Positions 24,375 through 36,615 of a stretch of DNA of 64,000 bases are shown here, piece by piece. The translations under genes were made by a program, and so were the position numbers. The stretch covers positions 1,280,135 through 1,344,134 of the forward strand of contig BDSI01000011.1 in assembly GCA_003117195.1 (NCBI GenBank), in the 5' to 3' direction. The stretch comes from Eudorina sp. 2006-703-Eu-15 (lineage: Eukaryota; Chlorophyta; Chlorophyceae; Chlamydomonadales; Volvocaceae). Each line of letters opens with the position of its first letter. Position 1 is the first letter of the stretch. The notes under the pieces were generated by a model, which was not told the origin of the DNA, ran no database searches, and saw nothing but the letters and a program-made list of their open reading frames with translations.

Positions 24375-24480
24375 GACTGGACGTGTGTTTATTAGGAAGG
24401 AAACCCGCCCGCCCGACTGCGCGACTGGACGTGTGTTTATTAGGAAGGAAACCTGCGCGCCCGACTGGACGTGTGTGCCC
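24375..24480. repeat. Short tandem repeat, 48-bp unit, 2 copies plus a partial third
   Basis: The units begin GACTGGACGTGTGTTTATTA at 24375 and 24423 and end in CCCGCCCGCCC-like sequence. A third truncated start is at 24463. Confidence 0.85.
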
Positions 24481-25217
24481 CCTTAGCATGTCGGCACAGA
24501 AGCCGCACCTTACCGAACGGGTGACTGGCGGGCTGCATGCTTCCGCCTCACAGAGTGCGTCGCCGTGGCATCGATAAGTCCAAGTGTGCCACCTCTACCC
24601 ATCGGTGCCGTGCTCGGCTGTGCTGTTACCTGATGCGTCGTCTGGGCACGCCCTGCAGGCGGGTTGGCAGGCAGGCAACCGGACTTCCCGGGCCGCCTCT
24701 AGTGGTGTGGTCGATCCCGACCTGGGGGGATTGCTCGATTGCTCCTCGCTACGAAGGCAGACGCGCGGAAGGTACCTGGGGATCTCCGGGTAATGGGAGC
24801 TTGAGGAATTCCAAACTTTCGGCGAGTGCTCCTCCGTCGGCATATCGCCACGTGCAGCTGCCATGGTTTGCATGCGGTACTCAATACAGTGCAACTGGTC
24901 TTGATGGCGGGTCTGTGCTTGCGCAAGCTGACCGTTCGTATAACAGAGTAATCAACGCCCTGCCGATGCCGTGCCCTGCCGTTCGCCCATGAATTGCCGC
25001 GTAAAGGTAATGATCGCAATTTCATAATGGAACTGCAGTGTTAGTCTCGTAACTAATTATTACGAATTCGAACAATTAACGAGAGGGGTGGTACCAACTA
25101 CCAAGGCGTTTGCGGCCGGGGGCAAGCCTGTACGCGGAGCTGTAGGGGACTGCCCCACCGCCAGCATCTCCCATGGTTAGGAAGTTTCGGCTGTCGCCGA
25201 TGACCCGCGGGGGCCGC

Positions 25218-25269
25218 TGTAACATCCTTAATAATCTCCCATGTGTAACATCCTTAATAATCTCCCATG
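25218..25269. repeat. Perfect tandem duplication of 26 bp carrying TGTAA
   Basis: Two identical units start TGTAACATCCTTAATAATCT at 25218 and 25244. The duplication doubles a candidate polyadenylation signal. Confidence 0.9.
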
Positions 25270-26713
25270 GTATGAGATGCACACTTGGCAGATCGTCGGT
25301 CCCCCACCGGTCGGAAGGGCCCGTTGCAACTCCTAGGACGCTGCAGCGGCCGATGAGCCGCAGCCCGCTGACCAAGACCATGAAATTAGGAACGGGGGAG
25401 GGGCCGGTCTGAAGCGGTGTTGGTTGTCGCTGCCTGCGGAAGTGCTTGTCCCGTCGCATTCAACGCACTTAGCCTTTCTTCACGGCTACAGCCGCTGTGA
25501 GCTGTGATGGCCGCCTACAGCCCTTGGCTGCCACACCCCCGAACAGTCAGCGCAGTTGCGAGGGACGCAACACAAGTGAGGCATGTGACCCCCTGGCCCC
25601 AACCTTCAATTTCCCATGCACGTTGAAGGACGGTGCCTCGGACCGTGGGCTGCATGGGACCCCGAGCAGCCGCTGTGCAGGGATCCACTCCCGGCGCTGG
25701 AGGTTAGTGCACCCGCCCTCCCGCGCCGCGGCATCCACGATATCAATTAGCTCGATTGTTAACGTCAGCCATTCATGTCATCCGCTTGGCTGTAACGGAA
25801 TGGAAACCAGCAGGCTCGGCTTGACGGCCATGGCGCCCAGCCGTTCCGACACCGTTTACAAACAGCCCCCGAGGTAAAGATCACGACTGACTTTTCAATA
25901 GATTCGCTTTAAGGGTAACATTACATTCTTGCGAGGCGGCCGTCCTTTGGGAAAAAGGATGTTCGGAGTGCGAACAGTAGCGCATGGCACCTTAATAGCT
26001 GAACCCAAATGGTGAATGCAGGACAGATCGCTTAAACTCATTTTTACTGTATGGGACGCGGATCGGCTCAACCGTTGCAGCGGTGTGGGAAGGGTCCTCC
26101 ATATCAGTCGTACGACCCGTAGATTCGATTTTCGTATCTTCAGCCCAAATCAATGAAACAAAGTCAGACGTTCCGACGCTCGTTTCATACTTCCGACATT
26201 TGGTATCCATACAGACACACTCTCGGAGCGCTGCAACCTGCAGCAGGTCATCCGTGTTTCATCATTTTGTTACTGTGCACGCTTCAGAGGGCCGAGTCAT
26301 TCCGCCTGCGCAGCATTACCTTGGAGCTAAAACGAAGGCCTTTTGTTGTAAGAGCAGGAGCCGTGATATTTTGCTGCGGAGAGCATTAAGCAGCGAAAAG
26401 GTGCGGCGCCAACCGTTGCAAGGGCAGCCCCTGCCTGATGAGCCGTAATACGCCGGTCATGCTTGCATGTTGCCTTTCTGTTCTTTCTATTCTGTCTCGT
26501 GTATCTTGTACACGGGCTAGTGTCGCGTCCCTGCAAAGTCTGAACATCGCGGCCGGTTGAGCTTGCGAATTGTCTGAATATGGCCTGCTCCATGTTTACT
26601 TGTAGAAGATCGACGCAGTGGAGTTGACGACACGCAGCTAATCGCCTATATCAGGAAAGCATACAAGCTTGTACCCCGAATTCGGCGCTCTTGCGCGAGT
26701 GCTTCAAACCGAC

Positions 26714-29700
26714 ATGGAGAAAGAGAACATTGAGCTAAGCTCGACGATTCCGGATGGAGAGCAACCGCGCAAGTTAGCCGTGCTGGGGCTGCCTTGGGAG
26801 ACGACGTGAGTATTTTGACAACGGAGCTAGTGCAGGGTTCCCCGAAATGCTATCGATTGTATTTTCATGTGATATTCGCAGGATCCAGTAAAGTTATGTC
26901 CGGGCCTATGATGTCCCGCTTGGATAGTAGTTTGACGAATCGGAGATATTATATCCTTGTGCGCACATAACGGAATGCATGACCACGTCCCGTGAACTTC
27001 TCTGCAGCGAGGAGACTCTCAAGATGTACTTCTCGCAATACGGTGCGCTTGAGTGCGCCGAAGTCATGAAGGACCGTTATACCGGCAAGAGCCGCGGCTT
27101 TGGCTTCGTGACCTTCCTTGACCCGACGTCAGCAACTCGTGCCCTGACTGTCGAGCACACCATTGATGGTCGCCGGTGTGAAGCGAAGGTCGCTTTGCCC
27201 AAGGTAGGTCTTGTCGGGGGTCCAACTGTGTCTTGTACGGTGTCAGGCGTCTTCCTTTTCGAGCTCGGTGTGAATGCCAGCTGGAAACGTGGTCAAGTGT
27301 CATTGGGGTCGTGCTATGTAACTCTCCCCACTAAAGGCAGTGGATGTCGACATCTTCACCACCTCAGAAAGCTTGCCTGCCGCTTTCCTGTTCCATCCCT
27401 TCCGGGAACAACCTGCAGGGCGAGCCGTCCCCGCCACGCACCACGCGTATCTTTGTGGCGCGCATTCCCCCATCGGTCACGGAGTCGCAGTTCCGACAGT
27501 ACTTTGAGGGTTTCGGCAAGCTCCAGGACGCCTACATGCCCAAGGACCATTCGAAGCAGGGCTACCGGGGCATTGGCTTCGTGACCTTCGCTTCGCCGGA
27601 TTCCGTGGAGAAGGTTATGGCAGTGAAGCACTGGATGAACGGGCATGAGATTGCCATTGACCGCGCAACTCCGAAGGAGGAGCCCACGGCGCTTAAGAAC
27701 ATCTTCGCGCGCCTGCCCATGGGTCCCGGACAACGTCGGTCCTTCGATAACGGTGAGCGGGAGGATGAGCTTTCGGGGAGCCGGGGCCAGGGGTGCGACA
27801 CAGGGGCGCGAAACCGACCGACAAGAAGGGATCAGGGTTCTGGAATGGATGGGCGGGGGGGGGGGGTGCTCCGTCAGGTGTTAGAACAATGCGTAGGCTA
27901 TCATCAATCCACTTCGCACGGGAGTACTACCGTTGTGCCACTTTCGCCCGCCCTTGCAGTTACTGAAAGCGCGGGGATGGACTTGCATGGGTGAAGTACC
28001 GTTTGGACTGGATTTCCATGGCGTTGGTTTACCGTGAATGTGATTGTACCGTATGTGCACTTATATTGTATTTTTTGCTTGCGGCCGGTTGCCCGCAGGA
28101 TCGGGCATCATCGGCCCCGGGCTCGGCAGCATCGTCAGCATGAACAACAACCTGATCGCGCCGGGCGCTATTGACGCGACGTTCAATAACTTGAGGTCGC
28201 TGTCGGAGGAGCGGGGCATCAGCGGCATGATCGGCCGCAATGGCATGTCTGACATGATGGACCTCAACAACCCCACGACCCTGACGTCGGGTGCGTCACT
28301 CGTGAACAAGGGTGGGTTCGGGCGGGAGGGAGCAACGGGGACTGGGGGAGCCAGCGGCGGCTGGGGGGAGCCAGCGGCGGCTGGGGGGAGCCAGCGGCGG
28401 CTGGGGGGAGCAGCGGGGGATATTAGGGGACTAGCGGCGAGGTTGGGCGATCTGGGTCGGGCGAGGTTGGGCGAGACGGGACTCGGATGCAGATCTGGTT
28501 TGGAGGGAGGACTGCTTCGAGCTTCGGGGTTAGAGATGGCCGGCAGCCTTTTCTGGGGAAGCTCGGCTGTGGACTGTCTGTCGGCCGGAGGGCGTTTTAT
28601 TTTGTTGTAGGTAGGCTTCCGGCGGGCTGGGGGCCGAACTGGCTCATGGCGCGCATGGACCTGGTGCCAACACATCTTGATGTACGGGCTGGGTACGTGT
28701 AGCGTCGGTCGGATTTCGGGTACCCTTCTTGACCATGCACAGCTCATGTGTCAACTTCACATTGGAATCCTTCGCCGCGGCGTTTCGTCCTTCGTTCCGC
28801 TGCAGGACTGGCGTCCGCCGGAATGAACCCGGCCCTCCGGGCCGCAACCAGCCAGGCGTTGGGGATCAACCTGGGCCTGGGGCTCAACGGCACCGCTTCC
28901 ACTGCAGCTGCGGCGGCGGCGGCCACCACGGCGGCGCTTCAGACGCTCGCCAAGACCGCCTCCCTCAGCGAGAACGTCAATGGCGTGAACGCTCACATGA
29001 CGGCGCTCACAAGCAACGGCATCAGCGGTCTAAATGGCGGTATGCCGATGGTGGGTCTGGGCGGCGACCTGACGGCGGCGACCAGCCTGCTGTCGAACGG
29101 CATCGCGGCGGCGGCGGCCGCAAATAAGCCGGCGGGGCTGGGCGGCATTTCCGGTCAGACGATGTTGCAGGAGCTGAACTCGCTGGGGGCGGCGGCGGCG
29201 GTGCAGCAGATGATGGCGGCGGCGTCGGGCCGGCGGTCCCTGGACTCGACGCTCAAACGCATGGAGAACCCGGCGATTGCGAACGCCAGGTGGGTGGATG
29301 GCTGCGTAATGTAGGCGGTGGGCATCGTGGCAGCGTCATCAGCACAGCAGTATGTGTGCGGCCTCGGGGCAGGCTAGGGATAATCAGGTCGTCACATGGT
29401 TTGGGGATGTGAGGTGAGGTGGTTTCGGAGAGCCTCCCTCGCACCCATTCCCACAGCGAGTACGTCACAGGTAGTAGCCGTCTCTCTGCTGCCCGTCTCC
29501 ATGCGCCTGCCTGTCTGTCTGCCTGCTCCTTTGTGGTGTAACCTCCGCTGTGTGACCTTCGCTGTCGGTGCTGCAGGGCCGGCCCGCGTATCTTCATCGG
29601 CAAGCTGACCAAGGACACTAGCGAGGCGGACGTGAAGGAGTACTTCATGCGGTTCGGCTACGTCATGGACGTCTACCTGCCCAAGGCCAAGGACAACAAG

Positions 29701-30133
29701 GCGGAGCACCGCGGCTTTGGCTTCGTGACCTTTGAGACGGATGCGGCCATCCAGCGCGTCGTCAGCCACGGGCAGCACCGCCTCAAGGGCTCCACCATTG
29801 CGATTGATATCGCCATGCCCAAGGTGAGGGTCGGGTGGGGTGGAGCGGGGGGCTGTGGGACGCTTGAGCAGCGAGGTCGGGTGGGGCCGCGGGGCTTTGG
29901 AAAGGGTTCAGGGTTTTGCAGGGGAGGCACGCGGTGGTTGTACCGTTTGGTGTGGTTTGTTGCACAAGGGGTGAGGGCGCGTAATATGACCAACTTTATA
30001 ATCGTTGTGTATTGGTTTGTATTCCGCGCAGGTGGAGGACTCGGAGATGAATCTGGACGGCGGGCTCGACACCCCGACCACATCCCTGCCGGGCTTCGGC
30101 AGCCTGCCCAACATGCTCGTCCAGCGGATGTGA
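26714..30133 (+). CDS. Triple-RRM RNA-binding protein, TDP-43/hnRNP A-B-like
   Basis: Seven exons: 26714-26805, 27008-27203, 27419-27752, 28099-28290, 28806-29289, 29577-29823 and 30032-30133 (1647 nt, 548 aa). All junctions are GT-AG and keep frame. RRM1 spans about residues 20-96: RNP2-like LAVLGLPW split by intron 1, RNP1 KSRGFGFVTF. RRM2 spans about 105-182 (RIFVARIPP... YRGIGFVTF). RRM3 spans about 436-513 (RIFIGKL... HRGFGFVTF). A linker of about 250 residues between RRM2 and RRM3 is rich in Gly, Asn, Met and Ala, with an alanine run, and looks disordered. The C-terminus is short (VEDSEMNLDGG...LVQRM). RRM1 (LPWETTEETLK, MIDGR-like TIDGRRCEAK) and RRM3 (VMDVYLPK) resemble the two RRMs of TDP-43 and related hnRNPs, implying sequence-specific binding of UG-type RNA and a role in mRNA processing, stability or translation. 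No glycine-rich prion-like C-terminal tail is present. Confidence 0.9.
28341..28416. repeat. 20-bp minisatellite in intron 4 of the RRM gene
   Basis: Unit CTGGGGGGAGCCAGCGGCGG repeated about 3.7 times inside the intron 28291-28805. It is G-rich on the transcribed sense strand. Confidence 0.9.
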
Positions 30134-33100
30134 GGTGGTGGGGGGGTGCCGCAGCAGTGAGATGCCGCAGCAGTGAGATGGCCGCTGCTCCTTGCGCCTC
30201 AGCTGTTGCGACGTCGATGTCTACAGCAGTGTCGCCTTGCACCGTACCCCGCACGACGGACGGCTGTCTCGATGCCAGCCCAGACCGAAGGACTCAGCGG
30301 TACCCAACGGGCGGCCGTCGCTGCAGCGGCAGCTTTTGATTGGTCGCGGCAGTGCTGCCGCCACCGCCAGGCTGTGCTGGGCTGGGCGCGGTGAAGCTGC
30401 TCTCAAGAAAGTGAGGGAAGCCTTCCCACCTCGGGCACTACCATCGCCGTCGCCGCAAGCGCCGCATGGTGAGGACCGCTGTACTGCTGCTGGACGGCTG
30501 CCGTCTGGATCCGCTGGAGGCTTCTGGCGAGAGGAGTCTGGAGGCAAGATATGTCCATGAGAGATATGGTTTTGGTATGGCTGCTGCCACGCCTTGGTTT
30601 TGGCACGGTCGGCGCGTTTTTTGGACCAGCTGGTGTGGGTGCTCTCGTGCGCGCGCGCGTGTGTGTGTCATACGCGTGTGTATGAATGCATGTCTGCTTT
30701 TTTGGGGCTCGATTGTGTCGGTCGCTGGCGCCTCGCAGTGCTTTTGGGTCGCCTTTTGTTTACAACTCATGTCGGGGGCCCTCGCTGCGGGCGGACCAGA
30801 AGCGCAGGATTGCGAAGCGTCGCGGATTTCGGGGCCGAGGAGTTGTTTTCAGCGGTAAGCAGCACGAGGTGCGGTTGTGAATCAATGTCCGCACAGACTT
30901 GCGCCCCCAGCTCGAAGGGTTGCCGTCGTCGCTTCGCAGCGCGACATCTGCCCCCCCTGGTGGTGTTTGTCCCTTTCTCGGAGAGAGCGACCCTCCCGTC
31001 GTGTCGTTGTTATCTGAGGCGGACGAGACGCTGCCCCTTAGAGCGCCCCTTACGTGGCCGATGGCGGGTCGTGAAGGGGAGGGCAAGCGGAGCTTGAGTC
31101 TTCGAGTTGCAGCCTCCGCGCCTCTGACAGCAGCCATTGCTGCTCGGAGGGCGGGTGGTGGTTCCCCCCCCTGAAAAGGCAGTGTTGAAGCACAACGGGA
31201 GGAGGAGGCGCTGGAGAGACACTTCGGGCTGAGGACGCGGTTGTGGTGACGCGGTGGTCCGCGTGGGAGTGGCGATCTGCAATTGGGGAGGGAGGTTGGA
31301 AGAGACGGTGCGCCTTTTACGTGTGTATATGTGCGTGTGTGCGCATGGTTTGTACCGACCGACGTGCTTCATTTCAACCGGGGCGGGGCGGAGCGGTTGT
31401 TGTGGTCGTGTGTGCCGCGGAGTCGCTGTCCGGGCCTGTGGTCCCTGTACAACGTTCGGACAGTTGTCGTACGAGTGAGGAGTCTGTTGTCAGGGAAGCC
31501 GACCGCGGAGTGTTGGGTCGACACCATCCACCCACCCAGGGGTGTTCCCTTTTTTGGTTCGTCGCTGACACATCCTCCATGATGATGATGATACCCTGAT
31601 GCACATGGCTGAGCCGCAGAGTAGTTACGGAGGGGGGATAACGTCGTTAAAAGAGAATAACGGTCAACCAACAATCAAAATCGGACGCTACTGTCAGGCC
31701 GCATCGCTCGCGAAGAAACGTGTGGAGCGGGCTCGCCTGGGCTGTGTGTTTTTTTTCGCTTTTCACATGGATCATTTCCATCCCCGTGTCTCGTCGTGTG
31801 GTGTGCCGCGGCTCTCGCCGTTTGCGTTGCGAGCCATGTCGCAGATGCTGGCGTGAAGAAGGGGGACACCGGGGGGAAAGGGGAGATGCCGCTGAATGCA
31901 GATTCATGAGCACACAACACCCGAGAGTGGGCGAGATTCGAATCGGCACTAATTTAGTAGTCGTGTGGGCGTTTGATGCTGATGCTGATGTTTGGGAGAA
32001 TGGAGTTGGAGGGTGCCTGGGGTATCGATGCCGAGGAGGGAAACACACGCCAGCGCAAGATTCGGGTTTTACAAATAAAAGTGCGCTGTAGTGTTGTTGT
32101 TTGGCGCTGGTAGTCGTGGTAGGGTTTGTGCTGGCGGAAGGGGCAATTCGCCTGAGGCGGCAGTGCCAACGACGGGGAGCTGTGGGCCCGTGGTCTCATA
32201 TGCGAGGGCCTTGCTCAACTGCCGCCTGCTTTATATATGCAGTTGTTCCCCCGTCCCCGGGTTGGGACCGTGATAGCTTGGTTTTGTTTCGAGGAGGTGG
32301 GCCCATCGTGAGGCGGCGCGCGGGCGGCGCTGGACGCGCCCTCACGTCGTTGTTTTGGTGGCCTGAAGTGCGCCTAAGCGAAGAGGAGGAGATGTGTAGT
32401 TTTGGTGCGCGCGCGCTCGTGCCGCGGAGAAAGTGGCGGCTCGGAGATGAGCCAAGCCGGACTGATACGAGGTGGTGTGGTGTGCCGAGAGGACAGACAC
32501 GGAGAATGGAGCGCTGGCAGTCGTGAACGCTACCTTCCCCCCCTAGTTACTACCCACTGCTGCTGTTGCTGTTGTCTTCTGCTGTCGCGGTGCACGCCAT
32601 GCACGGAGGAAGGGGAAGGCGCGCCCTCTTTTTTTGGCGGGAATGGCGGCCACAAGGAGAGATGTTTCGGTTGTCTGGCAAATGATGATGCGTTTTGTTC
32701 GGGATGTGCCAAGTATCTCGCTCGCTGCCACCCTGTCCGGCCTTGTACACGCCGTTTCGCTCGGGAGGGACGTATGGACGGATGGTTCCTCGGGCGGCGA
32801 CCGTCGAACACGATAGCTTTGCGTCCGATGGCGACCTCTGGCTTTTGTTGGTCGGGCGGTTCCCTCCCGAGGTCGTGTTGGTGTCCGGAGGGTGACCGGA
32901 ATGCTCCTTCCGGGGATGTCTTTGCGGGATATGCTTTTTCGAGACGGTTCTGCGCTCCGGATCTGACAGGGAACTGACGCGGCGGCGGCGCGACGGGGAC
33001 AAATGGACGGCCGGGTCCGGGTGGCGCTCCACTGCACAACCAATGACGGCGGAGGGAACATGTCGAGGTTGGCGGACGGGGACTGATGGCTTGTCTCCTG

Positions 33101-33123
33101 GATGATGATGATGATGATGATGA
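33101..33123. repeat. (GAT)n microsatellite
   Basis: About 7-8 GAT units in the non-coding stretch downstream of the RRM gene. Confidence 0.9.
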
Positions 33124-35269
33124 CCCCTCTGCCTTGGGTTGGTCTCGTAGAAGGGGGGTGGACGAAGGTGGGGTGGCCGTAGCGGCACCTGGATGCCACA
33201 GCTATCCAGTCGGGAGAGAAATGAGAGGAAAGTATTACGCGGCCTAATTCGGCGTGTGTTGAGGTTCGATTGCTGGTAAAAATCTGAAGTGCTGATTTGC
33301 TGATCATGATGTGCTCTTATGCACGACGCACGAGGTCGCGGCAGTGATGGTGCTCTGTGTGTGTCTGTGCGGACGGGGGCTTTGCGGGCAAACAACCAAC
33401 CAGGCCAATACATACAATCGGTTGGACGCCGCCCGCCTGCTGTTGTGGCGTGGCTGTGGCCCTGCAAGCAATTTTGCTCGAGAGGGCGTTGTGGACTCAC
33501 GTTCGTTCGTTTGAGGGCTGAAGGCGGTGAGCTGTCCCTGGCTGTGGCACGATCCTTCGCGCACGTCCTGCGCCGTGGGGGCTAGCGCCGTGGTCGGACG
33601 ACTGGGATGCGTGGTTGTGGGATTGCGGAGACGCCAGCTGCAGACGCAGCTGCGGCACCGTCTGCCTCGAAAAGGGCCGTTGCGTTGTTGGGCTGGGCCT
33701 TTGTCGAGAGGAGAGGGGACAGACGGCGGTCCCCCCGAGCTGCGTCTGTGGGCCCTGTCTGTGACCCAGGCGTGGGCCTGCTGGGCTCTGGTCGCCCCCC
33801 GGCTACGTCGCGGCTGCTACTGCTGCTCGGGCTCGAGCGATCTCCACCTGTGTGTGAGGACACACAGTCGTGCGTGTGTGCGTGTCCCTGTCGGCTGTGT
33901 CTGTGTGTGCGCGTGCAGGCTGGCCTAGGGTGACATGCCGGGCGGCTTGTTGGTCTGACCCCGCGCTGTGTTTTTCTGTTTGTGGGACGTGTGGTGCGGC
34001 GGGCAGCCTGTGATGGAGGAGGAGGTGCGTGCCGTGGTGATGATGATCATCATGGCGAATGGAGGGAGGTTCCTGGAGGGCGGAAGGGAGCGCGGGCGCT
34101 GATCCCGCTCTGCGCGGTGCGCCGTACGCTAAAGATGGCAGCGGTCGCATGCAGAGCAACGTGGGGTCGCGTGCAGGTTCAACCCGATTGGACACTTGTC
34201 GCAGCCCGAGGGGCCGGACCGGTGCTGGCTGGTGCGCGCGGTGATGCACCTCCTCGGGTGTTTCGACGTGGGCCGGAACCAACTGTGGCGCCCAGTGCTG
34301 CTGCTGGCCGCCCCGTGCTGCGTAACGCGGCGAAGTTCAATAAATGTGCCGAGAACCAACCCTGCCCGCCTGTTGACGTGGGGACGGAGTCGGGCGGTGG
34401 TGTTGCCGATTGGGTTCGTTGACTGCATCCGCTCCCCGTCTCTCTTCTTCTGATCGGCGGGGGCCGGTTTTGTATCTCGGCCCTCGTGGCGGTGCGGCGT
34501 GGTGGTTGGCTTGGAAGGAGAAGACTCGCCCTTTTTGTGCGCGGCAGTGTTCACGAGGTTCTCTCGTTTGGCATGTCCTACGCGTGTGGTGATGGTAGTA
34601 AAAGGAGTTACACACGACTGTGCGCAATTCAGCCGGCGAGCCCGATTCTTTCTCTTGATTAGTTGAGAGAACTGTTTTCGGGTGTTGCCCCTCTGCGCGA
34701 TACGGTGTACGGAGTTCTCATTTGCGGGGTACCGTTAACGGGTGTGACGAGAGAGGTTTGAACGGTTGGAGAGGTTTTGTTGTGGTGTAGGAGCGGCCCA
34801 CCCCCAATCTAATCTTTGGGGGCGAGAATGGTTATATACACTTTCGGTTGTTGATGAGGAAACAGTTTGGCACTTTGTTTTAGTCACGATGCCACCCTCC
34901 CGCACCTGGGGTGTTATTGCTGATCTTCAGCGATTTCCCCAAGGGGGGTTGTCTACGTGTTCTAGTCGTCAGTAACCTCCCACCGCCTGCATTGTATTGG
35001 CAATGTCTTTTGATCTGTTTGGGTGTTTGTTACGTATGCGTGTGTATACGTGGTGTGTTTGTCGGAGAGGGAGACACGGAGAGCAAGTCTATCACAGACC
35101 TTGAATCCATCGAACCCCATGTTTTTGGATCAAGAGTGATGAAGGCAGCGGTAGCCCTCAGATCGGGGGAGCTCCGCGGCTCGCATGCACGCACGCACGT
35201 GTGTATATTTACGGATTACGGTACGGCTCAAATGGCCAAATTTCCTCTAAACCAGTCATTTGGCCCATT

Positions 35270-35274
35270 TGTAA
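35270..35274 (+). terminator. First TGTAA poly(A)-type motif after the RRM gene
   Basis: The only + strand TGTAA found by eye between 30134 and 35300. If it serves the RRM gene, the 3' UTR would be about 5.1 kb, so another signal or a second transcript is equally possible. Confidence 0.25.
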
Positions 35275-36615
35275 GATCAGCGTGCTTGCTGTTGTCCCAG
35301 GTCCCTCTGTATCCACGACCAAGACGCCGGAATGGTGGCAGTCGAAGCCTCGGCAGCAGCGACCTGCTGCTGCCAGGGTTGGCATCATGATGGATGACTG
35401 AGAATTGCGATTGATATTCAGTGCAGGCCATATTCAGTGCAGGCCGGGCACTGCATCAAATCCTACAGCATTGGGGGGTTCCCTGCTCCGAACCATCTTC
35501 ACCGCGCGGTCGCGTCCTGCGCCCTAGCTCCTACGAGCAAAGATGGTCCCAATGACCGTATGTGGGGCTGTCCGCTCCGCCTCTGCCGTGTTGTGAGTAA
35601 GCGACAGACCTCGCCGCAGCGACGTGGCTGACTGACTGACTGACTGACGCACAGGAGGCTGTGGGGTCGGGCAGTTGTTTAGGCAGGATGCAGCTGATTG
35701 AGCCGCCCTCGACCTCCTGCTGCGGTGGTGAGAACCGCCAGCCTCGGGGGGAGTTCATTGATCTGGGGGCCTTGTCCAGCTCCTTTGGCTGACCGGCACG
35801 CGGTTTAGCTGTATCTGGAATTCCGGATGCGATCGGATCAAATCCAAGCATAATCTTTTCGTCTTGCTAATTATTCGGAAATAAGGCGTACACATTGGTA
35901 AGCTTCTCGCGCCTTCAATGGTGATTTCTCGAGCCTTAGGCATAAATCAAGTTTCAGGCCAGCTGAGGCCATCCGTGGCTGTCGGGGTCTGTACCTGCAG
36001 CGGTGTATGGCTGCGTATGGGTGTGGCGATTGGAACGACATGTACCTAAAATACTGTAACACAGGTGATGATTGAGTTAAATCAAAGGCAAAAATATAGC
36101 TGGAGGTCCTGTTTGGCTGGGTCCTATTGGTTCTGTAGGTTCATGCGGAGGACCTTGCACACTGGACGCATAATCAGCGTAGTGTTTCAGGACAAACTTT
36201 TGATATTATTTTGTTTTATAAGTGATGGCCCTGTACGCGTTCCCCCTTGTTTTCACTCATGGTTGTGTGCGCACCGCGTGAGTGCATCGCCATTGAAGAT
36301 AACGCGCGCAAACTGAAAATAACACACTTTGACTAACAAAGGTTGTATTAGAGAGGAAGCCATACTCTGTGACGAGGGTTCACTCGATACGACTCGATTA
36401 GGTAACGGTACGCTGGTACTTCACACCATATTACCGAAGGAGTGGGGACATGAAGCGCATTTTCTCACAATGGTAGTTGCGGTGGGTGAACGCTATTTAC
36501 TCATCATCTTGCAACACGCAAGCGCGGCCATCGATTTTCCCCGGGCAACCTTTCGGCTTTCAAAGTGCCTGGAAGTCATAAATCACGTTCTAAGGACATA
36601 GCTTTGGTATTCCGG

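Larger units (their letters stand above)
23457..26713. other. Intergenic region without supported genes; several small repeats
   Basis: No convincing coding sequence on either strand; the longer open frames lack domain signal. It holds a GGAC/GGAT tetranucleotide tract (24234-24288), a duplicated 48-bp unit starting at 24375 and 24423 with a partial third at 24463, and a perfect tandem pair of 26-bp units at 25218-25269. Each of those units contains TGTAA, so either could be the poly(A) signal of the upstream gene. From about 25,000 to 26,700 the sequence is clearly more AT-rich, consistent with the promoter/5' UTR side of the RRM gene. Confidence 0.6.
30134..36615 (+). other. Long G/T-skewed non-coding stretch downstream of the RRM gene
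   Basis: About 6.5 kb with no domain-bearing frame on either strand. From the stop at 30133 to about 35,000 the + strand is conspicuously rich in G and T (repeated GTGTGTG, GGTTTTGTTT and GGCTGTG strings), as in volvocine 3' UTRs. By eye the first + strand TGTAA after the stop is at 35270-35274. Possible readings are a very long 3' UTR, a read-through transcript or a separate non-coding transcript. A GAT tract lies at 33101-33123, a shorter one near 31578, and a GACT run at 35626-35647. From about 35,400 to 36,600 composition returns toward neutral and AT-richer, as expected upstream of the globin gene. Confidence 0.5.

Noticed and set aside
31934..31960. TTCGAAT string resembling a tRNA T-loop
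   Set aside because: No A-box, acceptor stem or cloverleaf could be built around it.
32543..33500. - strand open frames of 254 and 316 codons
   Set aside because: Arg/Pro/Ser-rich translations of the antisense of a G/T-rich region, overlapping each other in different frames, with no domain.
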